64,000 nucleotides of DNA, taken from Bolinopsis microptera. Its lineage: Eukaryota > Ctenophora > Tentaculata > Lobata > Bolinopsidae. Below the pieces are notes generated by a model that did no database searches, was not told the DNA's origin, and worked only from the letters and a program-made list of their open reading frames with translations. The DNA is taken from contig NC_087074.1 of NCBI RefSeq assembly GCF_026151205.1, positions 19,326,740 to 19,390,739 of the forward strand. The letters run 5' to 3'. Below, piece by piece: positions 26,426 to 37,583 of the stretch (positions are counted from its first letter, which is position 1; each line of letters opens with the position of its first letter). Both the position numbers and the translations under genes were made by a program.

Positions 26426-28444
26426 TTAGTATAGAGCGGGAACTTCCCAAGTTTCAGGTAGAGTTGATACTGGTCTATAGTTTTCTAAAAGCTGTTCATC
26501 TTCTTTTTTGTAAATGGGGCTGATTCTCCCAGTTTTTAATTCATCGGGAAAGTGGCCTTCTTGCATGCATTTATTAAAGTATCTAGCTAAGTACGGTGCA
26601 GTAATTTGACACGACTTCTTGATCACATGAATAGGTATGTCACTAGATTTCCCGTTTTTTAGTTCGTTTATGATCTCTTTAATCTCAATACAGTCACAAT
26701 CACAAAGAAAAATACTGGACGTAACTGATGTGGGCAGGTAATCAGTAAATGACGGCAGGGAATTTATTCTTAAGAAGTCACCAGAGTATGCTTCGTTCAA
26801 GTTAGCTGCAATAGAGGCAAAGTATTTATTGAACTCATTTGCAATTACACGACGATTAATCACACGCTCATTATTTATCACAAAGTTAGGTTTAATCTCA
26901 CGTATTTTCTTACCACGTAGTTCATTAATTATCTGCCAAGTTTTCTTACTATCTCCAGCGCATTCTGTAATCTTAACACCATGATACTTACGTTTTGCAG
27001 AATTAATAAGGTGGTTTAATAACTTCCGGTGTGCCTTAAATTCTTCATGACGTGTTACTTTATTTGTACAATTATAACAAAGAGTAAGACAGTCTGCATG
27101 GTTGGTTGAAGAGGCGTTGAGGCATTTCTTCTTAACTGCCTTTTTCCACAGGTCATAAAGCTCATGTTTTCTATTTATAGAGGCAATCAGGCCTGATGTA
27201 ATCCATGGATTATTCTTAGCAGTACGTTTAGAACACTTAGGCTGGTTTAGTTTACATGCACTGTCTAGTTGATGATTAAATACAGTGAAAAAATTACTGA
27301 AGTCTTCTGGTGGATCACTAGTTAATTCATTGTCTAGTACTTCCACAAATTTGTCCACATTTTTTGCGCAGTAGTCATAGTACTGGAAATAGTTTTGTTC
27401 ATGAACCTCAGTACTGACTAGGGGTGAGTTGAATATGTTAAATACAGCATGGTGGTGACTGATGCAGGTACTAATTGTTCCAGAGCAGATAGAGTTCTCT
27501 ATGTTGTTGGTGAGTATGTTGTCAATGCATGATTCGTTACATCCTGGTTTATGATGCGTTGAAGTAGAAATAAGTGGTGATAAACCTAGACCTAGAATAA
27601 GGTTTTCAAAGTCTTGAACAAGTTTACTGTTTTCATCATGGAGATTAATGTTAAAGTCACCTAGTATGTAAACATTCTTTTTTGGGCATGATTCAATAAT
27701 TTTTCTAAGTTCATTTAGTGCCTCTGAGGAGTCCCCACTAGGAGGACGGTACAGTACTCCTACATGTACAGGTTCATCATGTTGAATAGTAATAAATAGG
27801 GTTTCAAGATTTTTGGTTACCCATGATAATTCTTCGTTTACAACTCCGTTAAGTTCGTCCTTTAAGTACAATGCTACTCCACTTCCCTTTGCTTTATTGA
27901 TATGTTTGTCCTGATAGAAACAATTGTACCCCTCTAGATGGTAAACAGTGCTTTCCTCTATTCCAATATTGGTTTCAGCAAGTCCAATAATTTTAAATTT
28001 TTCGGCTAATCGGTTTAGTTCCATGCTAAAGGCATCAAAATTTGTTTTATTACCATCTATATTCTGGAAAATCGTGGAGCAGTTGCTTGCAAAACACGGT
28101 TTGATATGTGTGTTAAAGTCCTTAATTGTATAGGATCTACAGTTTTCCAAAGCATCGGACATCTTTTGGATACATGGGTCACAGTCATTAACTTCAGGAT
28201 CGGTCATTACTTTAAAAGGATTATATTTTTTAGATATGGAATGTTTACACTCGTTGCAGTAAAAGTTGTCATTGATAACTTGCGCTTTGGAAGGATTAAA
28301 ACATTTGGCATGGAGAATACTATTGCAGTTAAAACATTCAAAGTGGGGAAGCCCTAATCCAATATTCTTCAGAAAAAAAGGGGGAACCCCCAACCCATGT
28401 AGCTGAGACACCTCACAGCAATGTAAACAAGTATCATCCATCAA
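26426..28444 (-). pseudogene. LINE with PHD-like finger and AP endonuclease, cut at the start of the reverse transcriptase
   Basis: The 672-residue open frame starts MMDDTC at 28444. A Cys/His cluster in residues ~6-68 (CLHC, CFNC, HAKC, CNEC) has PHD-finger spacing. An exonuclease-endonuclease-phosphatase domain spans about 115-345, with FQNIDG, GLAETN, VLYRPPSGD, ILGDFN, CIDNIL and ISHHHAVF. After a linker the reverse transcriptase begins (GRISPIYKK, LENYRPVST) and is lost at 26426-26450, where unrelated sequence ends the frame. The layout fits CR1/L2-group LINEs. The loss is at the 3' side, not the 5' side, so a later deletion or recombination is likely. Confidence 0.85.
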
Positions 28445-28486
28445 GCTAGCTTATAAAGCTAAAAACATAAACAGTGCTTCCATCCA

Positions 28487-28758
28487 GTTGTAGCGCGATG
28501 CACTACTTGGTCGCGCCAAGCATCAAATAATGCTTCTCGCAAGATGGGTGAGATGCACCACTGGGCCTCGCTGAGCCGTGAAGGATTGACATCGTGAATC
28601 AAACCATCCAGCTGTACAAAATTTACATGGTCAATCAAGATTCAAGCAGCTTGTTGGATCTTTGACCCACGTTGTATATTTATTTTTGTTGATTCACGAT
28701 GTCAGAAGCATTATTCGATGCGCGCGCGGCCCAGTACTAGTGCATCGCGCTACAACCC
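28487..28758. mobile_element. Foldback MITE-like repeat
   Basis: GTTGTAGCGCGATGCACTA at 28488 is inverted at 28738-28756. The arms continue imperfectly (CAAATAATGCTTCT against AGAAGCATTATTCG, and GACATCGTGAATC inverted). The total is about 270 bp with no coding capacity. Confidence 0.7.
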
Positions 28759-29960
28759 AGAAAACCTTACCGCCTGCTGGGCTCGCTAGAGGTGATAGAT
28801 TTTCAACAGCACGTTTGGCGTCGCGCGTCACATCGAGTTTACCTTTCGCACGCTGCATTTAGTTTAGTAGTCATGACAACGACATGACTTTTCAAAGTTT
28901 AAAAGCTGCGATCTTTTATTTAGCCCAAAATCAAACTTAAAACTTTTCGGTTTAATTCAGAATCTAAGTTGACCCAAATTGTGCTCCTATCCTGTGGAGT
29001 TAACTGTAAATTTGCGAGACGGAAATTTTGTTGAAAACCGGAAGGTTCTATTTATTTTACTTTTGGAGATAATCCCCGGCCAGTAGGGTTTGCTGGGAAT
29101 TATTTTTGCGACTCCGGCTGTGTAGCATTTGGATCTCACTAACAAAACAAATTTGTCAACACTTGCGACATGGCAGCAAATAATTAATTAACATCTATTA
29201 TGTTCATTTTCCTAAAAATTTTGTTTTCCATATTTTAAAATTATAGCCATAAATATCAAAATTTACATAAACAAATCTAGGAGACCTCAAAGCTCGGCTT
29301 CTGGGGGATGAGGTTGAAGGAAATGTCTTGCAGTTCAAGATGCTGGGCCGTTGATCTTCCTCTGATTCCTCTTAGTGCAATGAGTGTTTCCTTTAAAATG
29401 GTGTTGTCCTTGATATATAAACGAGGTGGACCATGTAATGGTGGAGGTGTTTATGTCTCACTTCGCCATAATTCTTTCAATGAAACTAATAAATCAATGA
29501 AACTAATAAATCAATGTTTTAGCTCATTTTACAAAGTCAAATATTTAAAACAATTTAAATTGTATAGTGCTCAATTTGTAAATGACTAGTTGATCTTTGC
29601 TATTGGAAGTTTGTCAAGGACTGGCAGCTAGCGGGGCAAGGAATGCACGGGCTTAGGGGCTTTTGTGCACACCAGAACACTAGCTCGGTAGATTTTTGGA
29701 AACTAGAAGGACTGAAAACTAAAATTGTTTTTGATGGAGGCTGAGGCATGTTTTTGAGAGGGACGGTATAATAGCTTGTGGTAACAACTGGCCTTTACTT
29801 TAATAGGATGAAGTTTTGGTTTTAGGACAGGAAGAAGGCATTAAGAAGATTTGCTCTTTGTTTACAAGGCAGAATATAAGCAATGTTGGTTATAATATGT
29901 ATCAATTTCTAGATCTTCGTTTATCAATGTTCACTAAATGGTTTTAAAATTTTAATAGGG
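28759..29960. other. No gene seen; contains a short nuclease-repeat fragment at ~29265-29375
   Basis: 29265-29375 resembles 19300-19400 (ACATAAACAAATCTAGGAGACC and flank), so it is a third, short relic of the same repeat family. The rest is AT-rich and unrecognised. The last ~180 bases before 30148 look like the 3' untranslated region of the minus-strand LINE, ending near an AATAAA at about 29980. Confidence 0.45.
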
Positions 29961-30147
29961 AGGGAAATTCATCAACTTTATTAAGTACCCATCAAAAATA
30001 AATCTTATATCAATGTAATATATTAAAAATCATAATCCTAAGTCTAATAATAAATCTGTTAAAAACACTTTCTCACTACACTGCGCTCACACACGTTAGT
30101 AAGACAAAGGAAAATGCACACCCAGCTAATTTTCAATTTCAAGATAA

Positions 30148-31790
30148 TCATTTTGGATGTGTGGACCCTAGGGTAGACTTAATGTCAAAATTTAGATTAG
30201 AGCATTCGAAATCTTTGTTTGTCCAATCAAGATCAGCATGGTTATGCTGGTTGACGAGCAGTGATTGCTTCATCCTAGACTTCAGGCAGGCCACACTTAG
30301 ACAGTAGTCACGTATACCAAGCTTAGGCACAATTACGTTCCAAATACGAGTCGTTCTGCTATTGAAGTTGTCAGGGGGGTCTGCTTGGCTTAGTATAAGG
30401 GTGGGTTTCCTACTTGAGCAGGTGAAATTTTCATGGAGGGAAATCGGAGCACGGAATTTCATGATTTTATAGAGCTCAAGGAAACAATGGTAAGTGTACA
30501 GGTTTTGGACGGCAAGTATTCCGTGTTCCTTGAACAAAGGTTTCGTGTGCTCTTTCAAGAAAAATTTTTTGTTCAGATTTTGGTTGCCAAACGGTCGAGC
30601 ACGAGCACAGGTCTTAAATTTATCTAGGTATGCCTCCCTGTCGCCAAACAGTACCCTGAGACAATATTTTTGTGCTTTGAATACAGAACTTATACGAGTT
30701 TTGGCTGCCCCACCCCAAACCGTGATACAATAGGAGAGGTGTGATTCAAATAGAGTGTAATACAACTGGCGGTGTAAGAAATCTGGGAGGGAGCAGCGTA
30801 GGCGGCAGAGAGTTGATGTTGCATGGCTGAGAGAACGCCTAAGTGATTTTATATGTTCTTCCCAGGTTAGCTTTTCATCGATGACGACTCCCAGAAACTT
30901 AGCAGATGCAACTTGTTTTATTGGAAAGTTATCAATGGTTAGAGTATATTCAGAATTATTGTCAGTCTGGGAGGACGATGCTGGTTTAAAGTGAATGAAA
31001 CAGCATTTAGACAAGTTGACATGGAGTTTGTTTGCTCGCATGTAGGAATATAAACTAGCTAAAAGAGAATTACCACGCATATATGCCTCCTTTTTAGATT
31101 TCCCAGTCACAAATATATTGGTGTCATCAGCGAAGGTGACAAATGATCCCAAACTGGAGCTGTTGGCGATATCATTAATATATAGGAGAAATAAGAGAGG
31201 TCCAAGAATCGAACCCTGAGGGACTCCAAACTGTATTTTCAAGGCGTCAGATTTCTCACCAACAACTTCAGTATATTGTGATCTATTTGTTAAGTAACTT
31301 TTTATAAGATCATTTGCCACCCCACGTATCCCATAGCCCTGTAATTTGACAAGTAATGTACCATGATCTATTGTATCAAAAGCTTTGCTAAGGTCTATGA
31401 ATATGCCTAAGACATGATGCTTAAGTTTTAGAGATTCAGTTATAAGGTTTACTGAGTGATTAACTGCATGTGAAGTAGAGTGTGACTGCCTGAAGCCAAA
31501 TTGTGTTTTAGATATTATACCCTGTGAGCTAGCAAACGAATATATTCTTGAGTAAATGATCTTTTCAAAGATTTTACCAAATATAGAGAGAGTAGAGATT
31601 GGGCGGTAGTTTTCTATCTCTTCAGGGTTTCCCTTCTTAATTACAGGAGTTATTCTACCAGTCTTTAGAACGTCGGGGAACGTGCCATTAGACATTAAGA
31701 TGTTGATGTATCGACTAAGGATCGGTGTAATTACGTGAGAAATCAGATTTGTTAGCAACAAACCACTGCCAGCAAATATATTATTACTAA
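30148..31790 (-). pseudogene. 5'-truncated LINE reverse transcriptase (FADD type)
   Basis: The open frame of more than 537 residues runs from near 31790 to the stop at 30148. Motifs in order: GRITPVIKK and IENYRPISTLS, TQFGFRQSHST, GIFIDLSKAFDTIDH (motif A), FGVPQGSILGPLLFLLYIND (motif B), FVTFADDTNIF (motif C) and a LGVVIDEKLTWEEHI thumb segment, then a C-terminal region with the R...WN pattern of LINE tails. The endonuclease half is absent. The start of this frame overlaps in content with the last part of the LINE at 26426-28444 (both have FPD.LKTGRI.P), so both may be pieces of related PHD-EN-RT elements. Confidence 0.85.
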
Positions 31791-32111
31791 GCGTCTTCTT
31801 CTTCCTGTCAACGGGACACTAATCCCTGTTGAGGCCAAAAAGGCAGATGGAGTTTTATTCTTATCTACATTTTGATGATTTTTATCATACAGAAAGCCAT
31901 CGAGAAAATTGGCAATAGAGAATATTTTCAAACACAGTTTCAAGAACGATACCAATTATGAGTTCTGGAAAGCTTGAAATCAGATTTTCACTGGGTAGCA
32001 GTTAAGTGGCGTAATGTTGCATGCTGGTGCCCCCCCCCCCCACCCCCACCCCCGCCCCGCTTTCAAATCGCCCCTTTTAAATTGGAAAGTTAAAATTGGC
32101 CAAATTAGGTG

Positions 32112-32785
32112 ATGGATGAAGCCCGTCTGGATGTAGCAGCTGTTGAACTGTATGCACCATTCGAAAGAACATTCTTTGACATCAGGGTCACTCATCCTAA
32201 TTGCGATTTGCGACTCAAATACATTTAAGCCACTAGATAAAATCTACAGTGCGCATGAGAAAGAGAAGAAAGATCTCTATGAGGAGAGAGTACTTCAGTC
32301 AGAGAAAGGGTTCTTTGTCCCACTAGTCTTTACAACATCCAGAGGTATGGGCCCACTCTGCACTGTGTTTGTAGATCGTATTTCTGAAAGGATAGCTGAC
32401 CACAATAAAGAAGCTAAGAGCAAGGTCAAAAATCACATCAGAACACGATTCAGGTTTGATCTGCTACGAAGCACACTCATAGCACTCAGGGGAATCAGAG
32501 GAAGACAAAAAGCCCAGCACCTTGGACTGGATGACGTATCCTTCAATCTCATTCCTCAGAAGACGAGCTTTGAGGTCTCTTAAGTTTGTTTATGTAAATT
32601 TTATAGATAATTTATTGTAGCTTTTATATTGTGTAAAATTTTACGGATGAAATGATCCCAGGGGAGACTCCTAACCCACCGCTTCGATGGGTAGTTGATA
32701 CATCTTTCACAAGCAAGAGCCACTTTAGTCTACTTGCTGTGAGGTGTCTCAGCTACATGGGTTGGGGGTCCCCCCTTTTTTTTCT
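32112..32785 (+). pseudogene. Nuclease-like repeat protein fragment, frameshifted
   Basis: The first frame (32112-32228) reads DVAAVELYAP then FFDIRVTHPN. The second frame takes over near 32225 and runs to 32583 (KIYSAHEKEKKDLYEERV, FVPLVFTTSRGMG, RTRFRFDLLRSTLIALRG). From memory of the pattern, the FFDIRV and FTPLVFST-like motifs recall PD-(D/E)XK-like proteins abundant in marine invertebrate genomes, where Asp and the R-V strand belong to the nuclease core. I cannot confirm this. The downstream block 32640-32785 is shared with 19100-19260. Confidence 0.5.
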
Positions 32786-33288
32786 TTAAAAAAAATTTAG
32801 GTGATGGAATACCACACAGGACAGAGGTACTCAGATGATGTGGGATACATTAGGAAGCGCCTTCGTTTCGAAATCTTAAGAACGACAGTAATTTCTCTCC
32901 GGGGAGACAGAGGGGCGAGAAAGAACTTTGTCAATATAGACAATTTAGATTTGAACTTGGAGCTGCAAGGCCAAGGGTGATTTTCAAAATATTGAGTTTT
33001 TGAAGGGTTATTTTTATATTGGGTCATTGTGACATTATATGTATACTATTTGAAACATTTTATAAAAAACTAGGTGATTTTAGAGTATATGGCATATGCT
33101 GGTAGAATCTCTGAAAATGTGTGTTTCTAGGCAAAACGTGCAATTTTGCTAGTACTAATTGAGTTTTTTAAATTGTCCCATATTCAAACGATGATTTGGC
33201 GCCATGAGCTTGCTCATTGATTAGTGGATTGAAAACATTGTGTATTGCACCTGGTTACCTCAAAGCATTACTGGATGTGGATGTAGTG
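32786..33288. other. No gene seen
   Basis: AT-rich sequence with no convincing coding frame. It ends in ATGTAGTG (33281-33288), the left target duplication of the large element that follows. Confidence 0.5.
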
Positions 33289-33507
33289 TAGGGACTACGG
33301 GTGGAAGATGAATAATTGATATTCCAACAGCATCTTGTTCCCTGCATTGTGCTGATTCCGGGAAGCATTTTGTTTACGCTCTCATCATTCTGTAGGATGA
33401 GATATCGTTCATTTAAAATTGGGTAATTATAGGCCTGTCAAGGATTTCAGCCTAATTAAGAGCTGATCAATTGCAGCTAGTTGTGCCATATAAGGGATAA
33501 CTGAGGT

Positions 33508-33582
33508 CACGTGACATTCAGTCCTATCACGTGACCGCTAATCCTATCACGTGACCTTGATTCGTAAAGCCTCGGGCACGTG
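33508..33582. promoter_or_regulatory. Four CACGTG palindromes in the TIR
   Basis: CACGTG occurs at 33508, 33528, 33548 and 33577, the first three exactly 20 bp apart. TGACGTCA follows at 33624-33631. The right TIR carries the mirror set. CACGTG is the core E-box bound by bHLH-zip factors and TGACGTCA is the CRE palindrome. They could drive the transposase or bind it; function not shown. Confidence 0.5.
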
Positions 33583-34220
33583 ATCACATTCGTAACGTGT
33601 CGTATGCCGACTAGGAGATTTTGTGACGTCACCAGAGCTGAAGCTACTTGATCAGGCCTTATATGGAATAATATCGTGTATCGGGTGTAATTGGACCCAA
33701 TTAGAGCAGCTGAGCGCTCAATTATAGCAGCATTGCATCTGGTACCACCTTCTGAAACCCAGCAGACAGCTGGCCCAGAGAATCGAAATTAGAAGGATTT
33801 TTTATTGATGGAAATCGAAGCGGAAACCTTGTAACCCTATGTTTTCGATGACGCCGAACAAGATTAAACAGGTTATAATTGTCCTACTCTCGTGTAAATT
33901 GCTCTAAAACGTGATTGAAATTGTAATGATGCTATCAATTGTAATACAGTTTTTACATTAAGCTGAGCGGCGTAACGGCTGGCATTCCTGGGCCGCACTC
34001 ATCCCAGATTGTCATTCCGCCGCAGCTTCAATTTATCTGGATATTACAGCCTGGGGTCCCCAGGTAACGACTGGAACCGCTACATCTGCCTAATCTCAGC
34101 TATTGTAAATAACGAAGCCTGTGATCCGCACATCAGGTATTGACCACATTGAACGGGCTTGAATCGAACAAGCCGTGTTATTAATATTAAAGATATTAAT
34201 ACCAAAAATCGTATTACTAG

Positions 34221-34549
34221 ATTTGACCAAAACCCATAATCATGGGTAGAGTGAACCGCTGCCAGTGTCTCTCTTTTCCAAACAAAAGAAAATGATATTA
34301 ATTTGAGGAACCGTCCGCAAATGCAAATTGATACCGAGAATGAAATCGGTCGCTCGCTTTTCCCATTAAATAAGCTTTATTACAATACGTAAGCCGTGAA
34401 TGAATGGGAAAAGCGAGCGACCGATTTCATTCTCGGTATCAATTTGCATTTGCGGACGGTTCCTCAAATTAATATCATTTTCTTTTGTTTGGAAAAGAGA
34501 GACACTGGCAGCGGTTCACTCTACCCATGATTATGGGTTTTGGTCAAAT
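34221..34549. mobile_element. Foldback MITE with 147-bp arms
   Basis: Arms 34221-34367 and 34403-34549 are essentially perfect inverted copies starting ATTTGACCAAAACCCATAAT, with a 35-bp loop. It sits just inside the left TIR of the large element. No clear target duplication was found. Confidence 0.85.
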
Positions 34550-35529
34550 ATCATCTCTTTTTGATTATAATGTCAGGATAATTTACACAGTCGAAACTTC
34601 ATTAATAAGGAGGTAATTTCAACGATTTCGAAATTTTACCTTTGAAAACGTTTCCTTGTGTTTAGGTAGGCATATCTGTCAATAACAGACTGAATATAGC
34701 ACTTTTTACTCATTCAAGTTGGCATTAAATTCATATATAATGCCATTTTAATATCGTGGGAAAGCAGAATATATTCGAAATCACGAATGAGCAAAATTCT
34801 CACCTTTCGCACGTGCAAACTTTGAGCGGACGTTGCGTGCGCATAAAATATTGAATCACCATAAATTTTTGCATAGTGTTATTTAATATATATGTAGTTT
34901 GATAAGCATGAAAAGTTTCAGAAGATTTCAAAAAAGAACTTGGATCACAACGGGACTCCAAAGTTGGTAAAAATCGTGAAAATAACAATTTTTAGTGATT
35001 TTAGCTATTTTAAATGAATTTGGGCGTGTCCCCACGTGTGCAACTTTTCGATTTTCAACTTTAAAACTAGCCTATAACACAATTTACACCTTTAAGAAGC
35101 AAAATTGAGCTCCACAACCCAAGGGATGGCCCAACACCAGAGAATACTAATTCACAACTTTTGTGTTTTTATAAAATTATTCTTCAAAAAAGCACAAACT
35201 TCAATAGCGAATATCTTTATGAAGGAGCAAGGTAGGAAAACTTTCCGGTAGATTTTCAGAATGCTTGAACAATTATCTAAGATGAAAATGTCCTCAGATT
35301 TTGAATAAAATTACTCCTTAATGCTTTAAAATCGATTTGAAAAGTTGTTATTTTGTCAAAAATCAAGTTTTAAAAACACTTAAATTGATGACGTCATCAA
35401 GTGATGATGATGACTATGAATTATTTTTCGATATAATGTAAACTAAAGTATAAACAATTATCTTTGAAACCTGTGGTTCGAAATGACTGTATCTTTTATA
35501 CTTTTGAATCTACGGACACTTAAATGTAG

Positions 35530-35656
35530 GCTGCAAAAGCGGCATTGGGCCAGTAATCGCAAGGTTGCTGGATCAATGCCCGCCATCGGCAAAACCAACC
35601 TTGATGATTTGAGCCATACTGATGAGTCCTAATAGGACGAAACACTGTGTCTATGG

Positions 35657-35687
<31 letters not shown>

Positions 35688-35760
35688 GCTTCACATATAC
35701 ATAATATATTATATATATAATATATTATATATATAGCTTCACGACAATCTGTTGTAAAAC
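35530..35760 (+). repeat. Short interspersed repeat carrying a hammerhead ribozyme, ending in AT repeats
   Basis: About 80 bp before the ribozyme there is a stretch with a weak B-box resemblance (GGATCAATGCC against GGTTCRANNCC). After it comes an (AT)n/TATAATATAT tract with two AGCTTCAC phrases. This resembles hammerhead-bearing small retroelements or Penelope-associated repeats known in animals, but the boundaries are uncertain. Confidence 0.45.
35614..35656 (+). ncRNA. Type I hammerhead ribozyme
   Basis: All core elements are present in order. Stem I is CCATA (35614-35618) with TATGG (35652-35656). The core is CTGATGA (35619-35625). Stem II is GTCCT/AGGAC with loop AAT (35626-35638). The second core strand is GAA (35639-35641). 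Stem III is ACA/TGT with a three-base loop (35642-35650). The predicted cleavage site is C35651. The very short stem III is typical of metazoan retroelement hammerheads, which often act as dimers. Every conserved core base needed for cleavage is intact. Confidence 0.88.
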
Positions 35761-37583
35761 AGGGGTTCCAGAAAACCCACTTCCCGATACTCCTGCAACA
35801 TGAAATTTTTTTTACAGTCGATTTGGACAAGGTCTAGACGCTCTGCAAAGTTTCAGATCTCTAACTCAATTTTAACATGGTTTTTAAGGCACCTGAATAT
35901 GGCGATTTTGGGTTTTTTACCTAATTTCGTATAACATGCTGGCGCGTATTTTGCGCAAATTTCTTAAAAACCTCCACATAACTATTTCTTATTCCTGTCA
36001 TCATTAACATTGAATTAGAATGTTTTGAACTTAAATATACCTGCTGAACTACTTTCGATGAGTCTTAATGCCTGGAAAACAATAAAGGGGATATAATAGT
36101 ATAGGGGGTACATAGTGTTGTGAATATAAGGGCAACGGTTATGCTTGCCAGCATTGTGATTACCTTCTTGTCATTTGTGCGAAGTGCGTACTTTTTATAC
36201 TGCAGTTTGAAGTGCATTACAGAGTTAATGTTATGTGTATTATACAGTTACAGTTATGTAACTGTTGCACACAGTAAAACTTACTGCGATCGCGCTGATA
36301 AGAAGTGAACTGATAAGAGTCGAGTAAAATTGCAACGTAACTAAAATCAATGTAACACCGCTATATGAATAGTGATCATTTCTCAAATAGTTTTCTCAAT
36401 ATTGCAATGAAGTTGTCCGATTTTATTGATGGAACGTGTGACAGCCTTCCATGTCACAGTCCTCCGTCAAACAAGGACATCCTTCGTTTTCTTTTGAGCC
36501 ACAAGGAAAACCATGCGACTCATGTCGATTTAATGCTGGCCGAGGTTTCAAGTTTGATATTAAGTCATTACAGTACCATCGAAATGTACAGGCAAACGGA
36601 CTTCTTTCAGCCTTGCAATATTGTCAAGTGAGTGCTAGTGTTTTTTAGGTATTTACCCTACAGCACAGGTTGTTCACGATACATCAGTCCGGTTTCAAAC
36701 ATATATTTTCTGCTGGGGGAAAATAAGAGAAATATAGCCGATCGATCTTTCATAAATTAATCTACAGATGTTTGAAACCAAACCAATGACCAATGTTTCA
36801 TGAACAATCTGTAGTTGTACTGTATGCATATTTATATTAGGCACTTAGTTTCTCTTATATTAATGTAATTTAGAAACTTTCTACATTTAATTGAGCAAAG
36901 ACTGCACTTCATGCTGGCCAGAGCAATATTTCACACGAGACTGCAGTATATTGCCGATCCAGCCACGTCGACGATGATCCCGTCAGTGATCTCATGATAT
37001 TCATCTAGCAATGACAGCCCTTTTAGTTCTGGCAACAAGGTAAGAAAAATCGTTTTCATTTTATTTTGAAATGACAATATTAATGTAATTATAATTCAGG
37101 AAGATCAAGGGCCTCTACGACAAATTGAAAAAGCGTAAGAACATGCGGAAAAGGGAAACGATTGAAAATTTTGACTCCTTCTTGGACAAGGAGTTCCTTC
37201 TTGGTAGAGATCGTGCTGCAGACGATCACCATGTACCTGATTCCCATGTTCCTGATCCATTACAGTAAGTTATATTAAGATAAGATACTGGGAGCGGATA
37301 AGACTGATAGATTATACACATGCTCTGATATATCTAAAATTCTTAAATAATATCTCTCTCGATTCTCGAATCAAGATTAGTTCGTTGATAGATGTAATGT
37401 TTACTCAGTAAAGCTTTAAAGTGATGTCAGGAATAATAAGTAAAAGTAAATCGGTCGGAAGGGAGTCTATGTTAGAATCAGAGTGGATGCAGGTTCACCG
37501 GAACTAGATTAAGATGTATAATATATAATATTTAAATCAACTAAATAATCTAGAATTCATTCTTTTCAGGAATATGCGGGACA

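Noticed and set aside
35530-35600. Possible tRNA gene upstream of the hammerhead
   Set aside because: Only a weak B-box resemblance; no cloverleaf or acceptor stem could be drawn.
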